From NCBI GenBank assembly GCA_022575985.1, contig JAKSXM010000040.1, positions 11,054,001 through 11,118,000 of the forward strand: DNA of 64,000 nucleotides, in the 5' to 3' direction. Below are positions 31,922-45,639 of this stretch, piece by piece. How positions within the stretch are numbered: the first letter of the stretch is position 1; every line of letters begins with the position of its first letter. Made by a program: the position numbers and the translations under genes. The notes below the pieces were generated by a model. It ran no database searches. It was not told the DNA's origin and saw only the letters and a program-made list of their open reading frames with translations. This stretch comes from Anagrus nilaparvatae (lineage: Eukaryota; Arthropoda; Insecta; Hymenoptera; Mymaridae).

Positions 31922-34900
31922 GAATTTTAATAAAAATGGACGGCAAATCCAAATAAAGTCCCCAAGGGGTCCAGGTAATGTTCGGAATGGTATTATTAAT
32001 TAAAAATATGATTTACCGAAAAAGCGGGTATTTATTTTTCCAATATGGCGGACCCAAAAACTGTAAAAACAGACGAAAATCAATTTCTTTTATAGGAATT
32101 GGGTTTTCAGACACAAGGAAAGTGAATTTTAGATGCAAATTTTTATATATTGACGTTACCGAATTTTTCGGTTTTTCAACATGATGGACCCAAAAAATCT
32201 GAGGCCTATTTTCTGTACATTATTTTGGTTTTCAGGCTCAACAAAAACGAATTTGAGGTGCAAATTTTTATTTTTTGACCTCAAAATTTTTTTCGGTTTT
32301 CCAATATGGTGGACCCGAAAAATTGAAAAATACCTGAAAATCATTTTTTTGCATTAGATGTGGGTTTTTAAACTCAACAATAACGAATTTGAGATGCGAA
32401 TTTTTATTTTTTGACCTTAAAATATTTTTCGGTTTTCCAATATGGCGGACCCAAAAAATTAGAAAACACTTGAAAATCATTTTTTTTGCAGTAGATGTGG
32501 GTTTTCATGCTAAATAAAAAAAAAAGTTGCTGTTTCTCATAATTTGGTCTTACAGATTTTTCGGTTTTCGAATATGGCGGACCCGAAAACTCGGAAAACG
32601 CCCAAAAGTCTATTTCCTGACCTTTTTTGGGTTTTCAGGCTCAACAATAACGAATTTGAAATGCGAAATTTCTTGTTTTAACCTTCAAATATTTTCGGTA
32701 TTCCAATATGGTGGACCCGAAAACTTGGAAAACACCCGAAAGTCTATTTCCTGCCCATTTTTTGGGGGTTTAGTATCAACAAAAAAGAATTTGAGATGCG
32801 AATTTTTATTTTTTGACCTTAAAATATTTTTCGGTTTTCCAATATGGCGGATCCGAAAACTTGGAAAACACCCGAATGTCTATTTCCTGCCCATTTTTTG
32901 GGTTTTCAGGCTCAACAAAAACGAATTTGAGTTGCGAAATTTCATGCTTCAACCTTCAAATATTTTTCGGTTTTTCAATATGGCGGGTCCGAAAACTTGG
33001 AAAACACTCGAAAGTCTATTTCTTGCCCATTTTTTGGGTTTTCAGTATCAACAAAAACGAATTTGATGCGAATTTTTATTTTTTGACCTTAAAATATTTT
33101 TCGGTTTTCCAATATGGCGGACCCGAAAACTCGGAAAACACCTGAAAGTCTATTTCCTGTTCATTTTTTGGGTTTTCAGGCTAAACGATAATAAATTTGA
33201 AATGCGAAATTTCTGGCTTTAGCTTTCAAATATTTTTCGGTATTCCAATATGGCGGACCTGAAAACTTGGAGAACACCTGAAAGTCTATTTCCTGCCCAT
33301 TTTTTGGGTTTTCAGGCTAAACGATAATAAATTTGAAATGCGAAATTTCTGGCTTTAGCCTTAAAATATTTTTTGGTATTCCAATATTGCGAACTTGAAA
33401 ACACACGGAAATTAAATTTTTGCATTAGATTTAGGTTCCAATATTTAATAAAAATGAATCTGAGATGTTATTTTTCAAAATTTGATCTTTAACATTTTTC
33501 GGTTTTCCAATATGGCGGACCTGCAAACACTCAAAAATTAATTTTTGTATTAAATATAGGTTTTGAGGCTCGATAAAATCAATTTCAGATGCAAAATATC
33601 ATACTTTATCATATCTCGAAAACCCAAAACTAATGCAGAAAATTGATTTTTGGGTGTTTTTGAAGTTTTCTGGTCTGCCATATTGGAAATCCAAAAAATA
33701 TTCGTAAGGTCAAAATTAGGTATAAAAAATTGCATCTGAAATTGATTTTTTCAGTTTGAAGATCTTTCGAGTCCGCGATTTTGGAAAATCGAAAATTGTT
33801 TATGAGGTTAAAGTATGAAAATGTGCGTTTGAAATCGAATCTATCAAGTCAGAAAATCTAAATCTTATGCAAGAAAAAGATTTCAGGGTCATTTCGGGTC
33901 CACCATATTAGAAATCCGAAAAATATTTGTAAATTCAAAGTATGAAATATATTTGTAACCGAAGTTGATATTATTCAGTTTTAAAATCTACATCTTATTT
34001 AAATTATACCAAAAAATATTTGAAGGTTAAAGCCAGAAATTTTGCATCTCAAATTCGTTATTGTTGAGCCTGAAAACCCAAAAAATGGACCGGAAATAGA
34101 CTTTCGGGTGTTTCCCAAGTTTTCGGGTCCACCATATTGAAAAACCGAAAAATATTTGAAGGTTAAAACAAGAAATTTCGAATCTCAAATTTGTTATCGT
34201 TTAGCCCGAAAACCCAAAAAATGGACAGGAAATAGACTTTCGGGTGTTTTCCGAGTTTTCGGGTCCGCCTTATTGGAAAACCGAAAAATCTGTAAGACCT
34301 AATTATGAGAAACAGCAACTTAAATTCGTTTTTATTTAGCACGAAAACCCACATCTAATGCAAAAAAATGATTTTCAAGTGTTTTCCAATTTTTCGTGTC
34401 CGCCATATTGGAATACCGAAAAATATTTAAGGTCAAAAAATAAAAATTCGAATCTCAAATTCGTTATTGTAGAGATTAAAAACCCACATCTAATGCAAAA
34501 AAATGATTTTCAGGTATTTTCCAATTTTTCGGGTGCACCATATTGGAAAACCGAAAAATATTTTAAGGTCATAAAATAAAAATTTGCATCTCAAATTCGT
34601 TTTTCTTCAGCCTGAAAACCCAAAAAATGGGCAGGAAATAGACTTTCGGGTGTTTCCCAAGTTTTCAGGTCCACCATATTGAAATACCGAAAAATAATTG
34701 AAGGTGAAAGCAAGAAATTTCGAATCTCAAATTAGTTATCGTTTAGCCCGAAAACCCAAAAAATGGACAGGAAATAGACTTTCGGGCGTTTTCCGAGTTT
34801 TCGGGTCCGCCTTATTGGAAAACCGAAAAATCTGTAAGACCAAATTATGAAAAACAGCAACATAAATTCGTTTTTGTTGAGCATAAAAACCCAAAAACTG

Positions 34901-36291
34901 GGCAGGAAATAGACTTTCGGGTGTTTCCCAAGTTTTCGGGTCCACCATATTGAAAAACCGAAAAATATTTGAAGGTTAAAACAAGAAATTTCGAATCTCA
35001 GATTTGTTATCGTTTAGCCCGAAAACCCAAAAAATGGACAGGAAATAGACTTTCGGGTGTTTTCCGAGTTTTCGGGTCCGCCTTATTGGAAAACCGAAAA
35101 ATCTGTAAGACCTAATTATGAGAAACAGCAACTTAAATTCGTTTTTATTTAGCATGAAAACCCACATCTAATGCAAAAAAATGATTTTCAAGTGTTTTCC
35201 AATTTTTCGTGTCCGCCATATTGGAATACCGAAAAATATTTAAGGTCAAAAAATAAAAATTCGAATCTCAAATTCGTTAATTTAGAGATTAAAAACCCAC
35301 ATCTAATGCAAAAAAATGATTTTCAGGTATTTTCCAATTTTTCGGGTGCACCATATTGGAAAACCGAAAAATATTTTAAGGTCATAAAATAAAAATTTGC
35401 ATCTCAAATTCGTTTTTGTTCAGCCTGAAAACCCAAAAAATGGGCAGGAAATAGACTTTCTGGTGTTTCCCAAGTTTTCGGGTCCACCATATTGAAATAC
35501 CGAAAAATAATTGAAGGTGAAAGCAAGAAATTTCGAATCTCAAATTAGTTATCGTTTAGCCCGAAAACCCAAAAAATGGACAGGAAATAGACTTTCGGGC
35601 GTTTTCCGAGTTTTCGGGTCCGCCTTATTGGAAAACCGAAAAATCTGTAAGACCTAATTATGAGAAACAGCAACTTATATTCGTTTTTATTTAGCACGAA
35701 AACCCACATCTAATGCAAAAAAATGATTTTCAAGAGTTTTCCAATTTTTCGTGTCCGCCATATTGGAATACCGAAAAATATTTAAGGTCAAAAAATAAAA
35801 ATTCGCATCTCAAATTCGTTATTGTTGAGTTTAAAAACCCACATCTAATGCAAAAAAATGATTTTCAGGTATTTTCAATTTTTCGGGTCCACCATATTGG
35901 AAAACCGAAAAAAATTTTGAGGTCAAAAAATAAAAATTTGCATCTCAAATTCGTTTTTGTTGAGCCTGAAAACCAAAATAATGTACAGAAAATAGGTCTC
36001 AGAGTTTTTGGGTCCATCATGTTGAAAAACCGAAAAATTCGGTAACGTCAATATATAAAAATTTGCATCTAAAATTCACTTTCCTTGTGTCTGAAAACCC
36101 AATTCCTATAAAAGAAATTGATTTTCGGCTGTTTTTACAGTTTTTGGGTCCGCCATATTGGAAAAATAAATACCCCCTTTTTCGGTAAATCATATTTTTA
36201 ATTAATAATACCATTCCGAACATTACCTGGACCCCTTGGGGACTTTATTTGGATTTGCCGTCCATTTTTATTAAAATTCAGATTTTTATAT

Positions 36292-36387
36292 TTTGTGCAC
36301 AAAATTTCGCGATTTTGTGTACAAGCTTGTGCACAAGCTTGTGCACAAACTTGTGTTCACGCTTGTGCACAACGTTGTGCACAACGC
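36292..36387. repeat. TTGTGCACAA palindromes, right end
   Basis: The mirror image of the left cluster: five exact copies and one TTGTGTACAA variant next to the right terminus. Confidence 0.7.
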
Positions 36388-36411
36388 TTGCACAGGATTT
36401 TTCGATACGGG

Positions 36412-36837
36412 TTTTATGAAATGATAGCATTGAAATATCAGTATTGAATTTAACAAAAATTATACCCCACTTTAATATTTTTTTCGTTTACAAATTAAAA
36501 AGATAAACTCATATTGATTGTCCACAATTTGAAAAACACCTAAAATTTTAATATATATTGTCGGGTGTTTTGTATAAGAAAGAGCTTAAATAATTTCATT
36601 ATATAAGGAAATGGATATCGCCTGTATTAAACATGAAAAAATAAAAATTTCGATAACATATATCGTATAGATAAATTTAAATTGATAGGATACAATTTAA
36701 AAAACTTCTAAAATTATGATATATATTGTCGGAGGTATCATAGCAGAAACTTTACGCTATTCTAAATTTTTTTCGAATAGTATCCTCTTTTATATGAAAG
36801 TTGGAATTTTAAATATTTTTATGCAATGATTGCATTG
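36412..36837. repeat. Satellite B and A-like filler between two insertions
   Basis: It starts and ends with satellite B phrases ('aatgatagcattgaaatatc', 'atgcaatgattgcattg') and contains an A-like stretch ('attgtcgg..tgttttgtat', 'gaaatggatatcgcctgta') in inverted orientation relative to 29643-30965. No gene. Confidence 0.6.
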
Positions 36838-37035
36838 TGTTGGAAAAGGTGTTAATTAAATAACTAATTGAAGTACTATAATAACTAGCTTTTATTGAGG
36901 CACGAGCTGCGATGCTCTTACTAGCAGTTCAGAGCGAAGACTGGCTGTGCGGAAGTCAGCATTACAAAAGAGGGCGTGCATACTAATACACACACACACT
37001 TACATATTTACATATATACATATATTTACACAACA
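36838..37035 (-). repeat. 3' LTR of the copia-like element
   Basis: 198 bp, TG...CA on the plus strand, preceded by target base string CATTG (36833-36837). It contains a CA-repeat and an ATAT-rich stretch near 36990-37030. Confidence 0.85.
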
Positions 37036-39282
37036 TTCCACCCACCACAATTTATTACTAAATTGTAAAAATAAGAGACTAAAAGTAATAATAAAAATTA
37101 ACCAAAGATGTAATTGTGGTGAACAGATGACAATAAAAAATCTAATTTTAATACAATGCCAAATGGCTACTATATAAAAAATATTGAAGCTAAACATATA
37201 AAGCCTGATGGCTAAAAAATGAATGAATTTTAAATTTGAAGCTATGAAAATTAATTAAAATATAAAATATAAATTTTAACAATATAATATTAGCAAAAAG
37301 TATAGCAAAGAATAATTTAACATTTACAAGTTACAATTACATAATTTAAAAGCTAACATAACTGATCTTGAGCATCACTAAATCCACTAGACTGGCATGA
37401 AACCCGTAGACATCAATGGTTTGTAAGACCAATGAAGGCCCAGATCACACTACACAGTCAGCAATGACATTCATCCTTTTTTATAAATTAAGCGGTTTAA
37501 CACAGACAAATATCATTATAGCAATTTTATAAAGTTTTAAGAAGTTCTGCAAATTGAACTTCAAACTCAATATAAAGATCCTGCTTAAACTAGTTCTGCC
37601 AATTGAACTAGACACTCTCCCTCTCCTCAAAAAAGTGAAAGAGATAAGTTAATTCAAGTAGCAAAATTTTAAAGCAAACAAGTAGCAAAATCTTTAAATT
37701 GTAGTTTTAAGTTTGATTTTAGTTCAATTTGACAAAGTAGGTTCATGGTTGTAGACCTTAATGCGTTGAGCAGTTTTAAAGTTGATAGCAAAATATTTCA
37801 TTCGAAGGAAGTTCTGTAAAGCCACAAATTCCATGTCAGTCAGGGAAGTAGTCCACTCAATTTCAGCAAAATGTTAAACCTATGTAACATCCAATATTAT
37901 TAGTATAAGTTCAAAACAATTTATAAAATTATCAATTTGATAAAAAACAATTAAGAATTATTTATAGTTATTTCAAGAATAATATAAAAAATTTGATATG
38001 AGAAAATAATCCCTAAATTTTTAAAAATAATTATGCAGAATAGTTTCAAATTAAGAATTTATACATTCACAAAACTCACACTGCCCTTGACTTCCATATG
38101 TAATTAATATATTATAATATTGTAATTAATATAATATACAATATATTTTTTATTTTTTTAATAATACATGAATAATAAGATGAATTTAATTAAAAAAGAA
38201 TTGCATTTAATTTGATTTTAAGCAAAGAGTTTAAACACATAATAATAAATTTACTTATAGGTAATAAATTATTTAAGCAATCACTTTAAATAACAAGAAA
38301 GTTAATTTAAGAGTATATATATTTTTAACAAAAAACTCTAATATGAACATAAAAAAAGAAACTTATCTTTTTTAACTTTGTTGATATTATATATTATGGG
38401 GTGCCATGTTGTTGATGTAGGAGCTGCCATTTTCATAAAATTTAGTTGCGTCGATTCTGGGTGCGCGTGGGACCTTCGTCGTCTGGTTGAAATTCTCTTC
38501 TTTCACGTGCGCGCGTCACTACCTGGTCAAGCCGCAACTTTTGTAGAGAGAGAAGGCAATATGACGATGAGGCCGAATTTTTCCAAAAATGGCGCCGTAA
38601 AAATTCCACATTTTTTAATACCTTTTTTTTTGTTTATAAATTTTGTAAGTGTTGATGATAATATTTATTTGAAAAATATAAACTATAATTTTCCTTTTGA
38701 AAATGATGAAAGTGATGATCTCTTCTTTATTTTAAATTTTAGAATTTTTTATAGCACTGGATGATTTATTTAATAAAATAAATAAATTTTAATTTAACTA
38801 AGTTTTTTTTTTTTCTTTTCAAAATGAAGGAAATACTGCAGGTTTTCCAAGTTAAAACACAATGGTTTTTGAAGATGAATTTTCAAGAAGAGAATTGTCT
38901 TTTCTTTTTTTTTTTTAAACTTGATTGCGATTTAAAAATAGAAGAGTTTTTAACAGAAACACAAAATTCACTGATATTATAGTCTTGTGTTCTTCGCAGC
39001 GTGCACGTGTTGTCTTTTACGCTGATATAATATTTTTTTGATGATTTTTTTTTTAATTTATAGCACATCACCTTTTTTTTTTGCAATAAAAATTAAATCT
39101 TGAGAAAATGATGTATGATATCACATCATCAATGCAAATAATGTGATTCAAGTTCACACATTTCATATATACCGGCACATGGTTTTTGAAAAGAAAATAA
39201 CTGCAAATGTTATTTTTGTAGCTATAAAAATTCTTTCACTGATTTTTTTTTGCACAGGTTCTATAGTCCAGGGATGCCAAAA
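37036..39282 (-). pseudogene. Interior of the copia-like element with RNase H relic
   Basis: On the minus strand, 37861-37727 is an open 46-codon stretch reading IEWTTSLTDMEFVALQNF and onward to INFKTAQRIKVYN, which resembles the copia RNase H region around its 'S-T-E-A-E-Y' Asp/Glu motif. No RT or integrase is recognisable. A plus-strand frame at 38378-38764 (128 codons) has no recognisable domain and overlaps no element gene; it might be an unrelated insertion or chance. Confidence 0.5.
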
Positions 39283-39480
39283 TGTTGGAAAAGGTGTTAA
39301 TTAAATAACTAATTGAAGTACTATAATAACTAGCTTTTATTGAGGCACGAGCTGCGATACTCTTACTAGCAGTTCAGAGCGAAGACTGGCTGTGCGGAAG
39401 TCAGTATTACAAAAGAGGGCGTGCATACTAATACACACACACACTTACATATTTACATATATACATATATTTACACAACA
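39283..39480 (-). repeat. 5' LTR of the copia-like element
   Basis: 198 bp and same ends as the other LTR; followed by CATTG (39481-39485), the second copy of the target duplication. Confidence 0.85.
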
Positions 39481-42400
39481 CATTGAAATATTTTTATTGG
39501 CTTTAGCAGAAACTATACGTCATTATAAATTTTTTTCTAATAGTCTCCTGTTTTATAGAAAAGTTGTAATTTTAAATATTTTTATGCAATGATAGCATTG
39601 AAATTTTTTTATTTACTTTAGCAGAAACTATACGCTATTCTAAAATTTTTTATAATAGTTATACATTTTTATGCAATGATTGTATCGAAATATTTTTGTA
39701 ATCTCAAAAATTTTTATGCAATGATAGCATTGAAATATTTTTATTGACTATAGCAGAAACAATACGCTATTTTAAATTTTTTCGATTAGTTTCCTCTTTT
39801 ATATAAAAGTTGTAATTTCAAATATTTTTATGCAATGATAGCATTTAAATTTTTTTTTTGATTTTAGCTAAAACTGTACATCATTTTAAATTTTTTTCTA
39901 ATAGTCTCCTGTTTTATATAAAAGTTGTGATTTCAAATATTTTTATGCAATGATTTCATTGAAATATATTTATTGACTTTAGCAGAAACTATACGCCATT
40001 ATAAATTTTTTCTTAAAGTCTCCTGTTTTATCTAAAAGTTGCAACTTAAAATATTTTTGTGCAATGATTGCATTGAAATATTTTTATTGACTTTAGCAGA
40101 AACTATACGCCATTTTAAATTTTTTTCGATTAGTTTCCTATTTTATATAAAAGTTGGAATTTCAAATATTTTTATGCAATGATAGCATTTAAATTTTTTT
40201 TTTGATTTTAGCTGAAACTGTACATCATTTTAAATTTTTTTCTAATAGTCTCCTGTTTTATATAAAAGTTGTGATTTCAAATATTTTTATGCAATGATTT
40301 CATTGAAATATTTTTATTGATTTTAGCAGAAAATATACGCCATTATAAATTTTTTCTAATAGTCTCCTGTTTTATATAAAAGTTGCAACTTAAAATATTT
40401 TTGTGCAATGATTGCATTGAAACATTTTTATTGACTTTAGCAGAAACTATACGCCATTTAAAATGTTTTTCGATTAGTTTCCTGTTTTATATAAAAGTTG
40501 GAATCTCAAATATTTTTATGCAATGATAGCATTTAAATTTTATTTTTGATTTTAGCTGAAACTGTACATCATTTAAAATTTTTTTCTAATAGTCTCCTGT
40601 TTTATAGAAAAGTTGGAATTTCAATTATGTTTATGCAATGATAGCATTGAAATTTTTTTATTTACTTTAGCAGAAACTATACGCTATTCTAAAATTTTTT
40701 ATAATAGTTATACATTTTTATGCAATGATTGTATCGAAATATTTTTGTAATCTCAAAAATTTTTATGCAATGATAGCATTGAAATATTTTTATTGACTAT
40801 AGCAGAAACAATACGCTATTTTAAATTTTTTCGATTAGTTTCCTGTTTTATATAAAAGTTGTAATTTCAAATATTTTTATGCAATGATAGCATTTAAATT
40901 TTTTTTTTGATTTTAGCTAAAACTGTACATCATTTTAAATTTTTTTCTAATAGTCTCCTGTTTTATATAAAAGTTGTGATTTCAAATATTTTTATGCAAT
41001 GATTTCATTGAAATATATTTATTGACTTTAGCAGAAACTATACGCCATTATAAATTTTTTCTTAAAGTCTCCTGTTTTATCTAAAAGTTGCAACTTAAAA
41101 TATTTTTGTGCAATGATTGCATTGAAATATTTTTATTGACTTTAGCAGAAACTATACGCCATTTTAAATTTTTTTCGATTAGTTTCCTATTTTATATAAA
41201 AGTTGGAATTTCAAATATTTTTATGCAATGATAGCATTTAAATTTTTTTTTTGATTTTAGCTGAAACTGTACATCATTTTAAATTTTTTTCTAATAGTCT
41301 CCTGTTTTATATAAAAGTTGTGATTTCAAATATTTTTATGCAATGATTTCATTGAAATATTTTTATTGATTTTAGCAGAAAATATACACCATTATAAATT
41401 TTTTCTAATAGTCTCCTGTTTTATATAAAAGTTGCAACTTAAAATATTTTTGTGCAATGATTGCATTGAAATATTTTTATTGACTTTAGCAGAAACTATA
41501 CGCCATTTAAAATGTTTTTCGAATAGTTTCCTGTTTTATATAAAAGTTGGAATTTCAAATATTTTTATGCAATGATAGCATTTAAATTTTATTTTTGATT
41601 TTAGCTGAAACTGTACATCATTTAAAATTTTTTTCTAATAGTCTCCTGTTTTATAGAAAAGTTGGAATTTCAATTATGTTTATGCAATGATAGCATTGAA
41701 ATTTTTTTATTTACTTTAGCAGAAACTATACGCTATTCTAAAATTTTTTATAATAGTTATACATTTTTATGCAATGATTGAATCGAAATATTTTTGTAAA
41801 CTCAAAAATTTTTATGCAATGATAGCATTGAAATATTTTTATTGACTATAGCAGAAACTATACGCCATTTTAAATTTTTTCAATTAGTTTCCTGTTTTAT
41901 ATAAAAGTTGTAATTTCAAATATTTTTATGCAATGATAGCATTTAAATTTTTTTTTTGATTTTAGCTAAAACTGTACATCATTTTAAATTTTTTTATAAT
42001 AGTCTCCTGTTTTATATAAAAGTTGTGATTTCAAATATTTTTATGCAATGATTTCATTGAAATATTTTTATTGACTTTAGCAGAAACTATACGCCATTAT
42101 AAATTTTTTCTTAAAGTCTCCTGTTTTATCTAAAAGTTGCAACTTAAAATATTTTTGTGCAATGATTGCATTGAAATATTTTTATTGACTTTAGCAGAAA
42201 CTATACGCCATTTTAAATTTTTTTCGATTAGTTTCCTATTTTATATAAAAGTTGGAATTTCAAATATTTTTATGCAATGATAGCATTTAAATTTTTTTTT
42301 TGATTTTAGCTGAAACTGTACATCATTTTAAATTTTTTTCTAATAGTCTCCTGTTTTATATAAAAGTTGTAATTTCAAATATTTTTATGCAATGACTTCA

Positions 42401-45400
42401 TTGAAATATTTTTATTGACTTTAGCAGAAACTATACGCCATTATAAATTTTTTCTAATAGTGTCCTGTTTTATATAAAAGTTGCAACTTAAAATATTTTT
42501 GTGCAATGATTGCATCGAAATATTTTTATTGACTTTAGCAGAAACTATACGTCATTTTAAATTTTTTTCGATTAGTTTCCTGTTTTATATAAAAGTTGGA
42601 ATTTCAAATATTTTTATGCAATGATAGCATTAAAATTTTTTTTTTGATTTTAGCTGAAACTGTACATCATTTTAAATTTTTTTCTAATAGTCTCCTGTTT
42701 TATATAAAAGTTGTGATTTCAAATATTTTTATGCAATGATTTCATTGAAATATTTTTATTGATTTTAGCAGAAACTATACGCCATTTTAAATTTTTTCTA
42801 ATAGTCTCCTGTTTTATATAAAAGTTGAAAATTAAAATATTTTTGTGCAATGATTGCATTGAAATATTTTTATTGACTTTAGCAGAAACTATACGCCATT
42901 TAAAATTTTTTTCGATTAGTTTCCTGTTTTATATAAAAGTTGGAATTTCAAATATTTTTATGCAATGATAGCATTTAAATTTTATTTTTGACTTTAGCTG
43001 AAACTGTACATCATTTAAAATTTTTTTCTAATAGTCTCCTGTTTTATAGAAAAGTTGGAATTTCAATTATGTTTATGCAATGATAGCATTGAAATTTTTT
43101 TATTGACCTTAGCAGAAACTATACGCCATTATAAATTTTTTTCTAATAGTCTGTTGTTTTATAGTAAACTTATAATTCCAAATATTTTCATGCAATGATA
43201 GCATTGAAATTTTTTTATTCACTTTAGCAAAAACTATACGCCATTGTAAATTTTTTTTAATAGTCATACATTTTTCTGCAGTGATTGAATTGAAATATTT
43301 TTGTAATTTCAAATATTTTTTGCAATGATAGCATTAAAATTTTTTTTTTGATTTTAGCTGAAACTGTACATCATTTAAAATTTTTTTCTAATAGTATCCT
43401 GTTTTATTTAAAAGTTAGAATTTTAAATATTTTTATGCAATGATTGCATTGAAATATTTTTGTAGTTTCAACAATTTTTATGCACTGATAGCATTGAAAT
43501 TTTTTTATTGACTTTAGCAGAAATTACACGCCATTCTAAATTTTTTTCTAATAGTCTCCTGTTTCATACAAAAGTTATAATTTTAAATATTTTTATGCAA
43601 TGAGAGCATTGAAATTTTTTTATTGACTTTAGCCAAAACTATACGCCATTTAAAATTTTTTTGGATTAGTTTCCTCTTTTATATAAAATTTGTAATTGCA
43701 AATATTTTTATGCAATGATAGCATTTAAATTTTTTTCTAATAGTCTCCTGTTTTATATAAAAGTTGTGATTTCAAATATTTTTATGCAATGATTTCATTG
43801 AAATATATTTATTGACTTTAGCAGAAACTATATGCCATTATAAATTTTTTCTTAAAGTCTCCTGTTTTATCTAAAAGTTGCAACTTAAAATATTTTTGTG
43901 CAATGATTGCATTGAAATATTTTTATTGACTTTAGCAGAAACTATACGCCATTTTAAATTTTTTTCGATTAGTTTCCTATTTTATATAAAAGTTGGAATT
44001 TCAAATATTTTTATGCAATGATAGCATTTAAATTTTTTTTTTGATTTTAGCTGAAACTGTACATCATTTTAAATTTTTTTCTAATAGTCTCCTGTTTTAT
44101 ATAAAAGTTGTGATTTCAAATATTTTTATGCAATGATTTCATTGAAATATTTTTATTGACTTTAGCAGAAACTATACGCCATTATAAATTTTTTCTAATA
44201 GTGTCCTGTTTTATATAAAAGTTGCAACTTAAAATATTTTTGTGCAATGATTGCATCGAAATATTTTTATTGACTTTAGCAGAAACTATACGTCATTTTA
44301 AATTTTTTTCGATTAGTTTCCTGTTTTATATAAAAGTTGGAATTTCAAATATTTTTATGCAATGATAGCATTAAAATTTTTTTTTTGATTTTAGCTGAAA
44401 CTGTACATCATTTTAAATTTTTTTCTAATAGTCTCCTGTTTTATATAAAAGTTGTGATTTCAAATATTTTTATGCAATGATTTCATTGAAATATTTTTAT
44501 TGATTTTAGCAGAAACTATACGCCATTTTAAATTTTTTCTAATAGTCTCCTGTTTTATATAAAAGTTGAAAATTAAAATATTTTTGTGCAATGATTGCAT
44601 TGAAATATTTTTATTGACTTTAGCAGAAACTATACGCCATTTAAAATTTTTTTCGATTAGTTTCCTGTTTTATATAAAAGTTGGAATTTCAAATATTTTT
44701 ATGCAATGATAGCATTTAAATTTTATTTTTGACTTTAGCTGAAACTGTACATCATTTAAAATTTTTTTCTAATAGTCTCCTGTTTTATAGAAAAGTTGGA
44801 ATTTCAATTATGTTTATGCAATGATAGCATTGAAATTTTTTTATTGACCTTAGCAGAAACTATACGCCATTATAAATTTTTTTCTAATAGTCTGTTGTTT
44901 TATAGTAAACTTATAATTCCAAATATTTTCATGCAATGATAGCATTGAAATTTTTTTATTCACTTTAGCAAAAACTATACGCCATTGTAAATTTTTTTTA
45001 ATAGTCATACATTTTTCTGCAGTGATTGAATTGAAATATTTTTGTAATTTCAAATATTTTTTGCAATGATAGCATTAAAATTTTTTTTTTGATTTTAGCT
45101 GAAACTGTACATCATTTAAAATTTTTTTCTAATAGTATCCTGTTTTATTTAAAAGTTAGAATTTTAAATATTTTTATGCAATGATTGCATTGAAATATTT
45201 TTGTAGTTTCAACAATTTTTATGCACTGATAGCATTGAAATTTTTTTATTGACTTTAGCAGAAATTACACGCCATTCTAAATTTTTTTCTAATAGTCTCC
45301 TGTTTCATACAAAAGTTATAATTTTAAATATTTTTATGCAATGAGAGCATTGAAATTTTTTTATTGACTTTAGCCAAAACTATACGCCATTTAAAATTTT

Positions 45401-45639
45401 TTTGGATTAGTTTCCTCTTTTATATAAAATTTGTAATTGCAAATATTTTTATGCAATGATAGCATTTAAATTTTTTTTTGGACTTTAGGAGAAATTATAC
45501 GCCATTCTAAATTTTTTTTTAATAGTCTACTGTTTTATACAAAATATGTTTTTATAAACATTTTTATGCAATGTAGCATGGAAATTTTTTTTTAATTTTA
45601 GCAGAAACTATACGCCATTATAAATTTTTTTCTAATAGT
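39481..45639. repeat. Satellite B main array with higher-order repeats
   Basis: Head-to-tail units of 114-115 bp, each with 'tttttatgcaatgat(a/t)(g/t)cattgaaat', 'gactttagcagaaactatacgccat' and 'tcctgttttatataaaagttg'. A marker, 'ataatagttatacatttttatgcaatgattg', recurs at about 39652, 40703 and 41749, so a higher-order unit of about 1.05 kb (nine units with one shortened pair) is superimposed. Open frames within it are chance products. Confidence 0.88.
41997..45477. repeat. 1741-bp tandem duplication within satellite B
   Basis: The second half of the array (43738-45477) repeats the first (41997-43737) at an offset of 1741 bp. Both encode the identical 67-codon minus-strand frame (43109-43312 and 44850-45053), which shows near identity over at least 200 bases. 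Unequal exchange is the simple explanation. Confidence 0.8.

Larger units (their letters stand above)
31802..36411. mobile_element. 4.6 kb palindromic foldback element
   Basis: It begins CCCGTATCGAAAAATCC and ends with the reverse complement of this. The outer 400 or so bases on each side are near-perfect inverted copies. Further in, each arm is a tandem array of about 134-bp units, each with '(a/g)atatttttcggttttccaa' and 'tatggcggacccgaaaa': about twelve units forward to about 33540, then about fifteen reversed from 33640. It interrupts satellite B on both sides. Flanks are 'aaatgctt' and 'ttttatg', so the target duplication is short or lost. No transposase is encoded; this resembles FB-type foldback elements and needs an enzyme in trans. 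Confidence 0.82.
36838..39480 (-). mobile_element. 2.64 kb copia-like LTR element, non-autonomous
   Basis: Two 198-bp direct repeats (36838-37035 and 39283-39480), both starting TGTTGGAAAAGG and ending ACACAACA, with two visible mismatches, flanked by CATTG on both sides. On the minus strand there is a polypurine-like GGTGGGTGGAA immediately before the left (3') LTR, a TTTTGGCATCCCTGG site right after the right (5') LTR that could bind a tRNA end, and an AATAAA signal inside the LTR. Five-base duplications and TGTTG...CAACA ends fit Copia. The 2.25 kb interior lacks an intact gag-pol, so it moves, if at all, with proteins from elsewhere. Confidence 0.85.

Noticed and set aside
32527..33145. 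Open frames of up to 179 codons with repeated FFGF/GGPEN-like peptides
   Set aside because: They arise because the 134-bp foldback unit is close to a multiple of three; frames drift between units, occur on both strands of the palindrome and share no protein features.
31828..36387. SRF-type CArG boxes in the foldback units ('ccatattgg')
   Set aside because: The motif has only five central A/T bases, not six, so it does not meet the consensus.
38378..38764. 128-codon plus-strand frame as a host gene
   Set aside because: No motif or homology that I can see; it lies antisense inside the copia-like element.
43109..45053. Two identical 67-codon frames as a duplicated gene
   Set aside because: They lie in satellite B and are identical because of the 1741-bp duplication; composition is that of the satellite.
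39481..45639. A possible CRISPR array from regular repeats
   Set aside because: The units abut each other as a satellite, with no unique spacers, in eukaryotic DNA.
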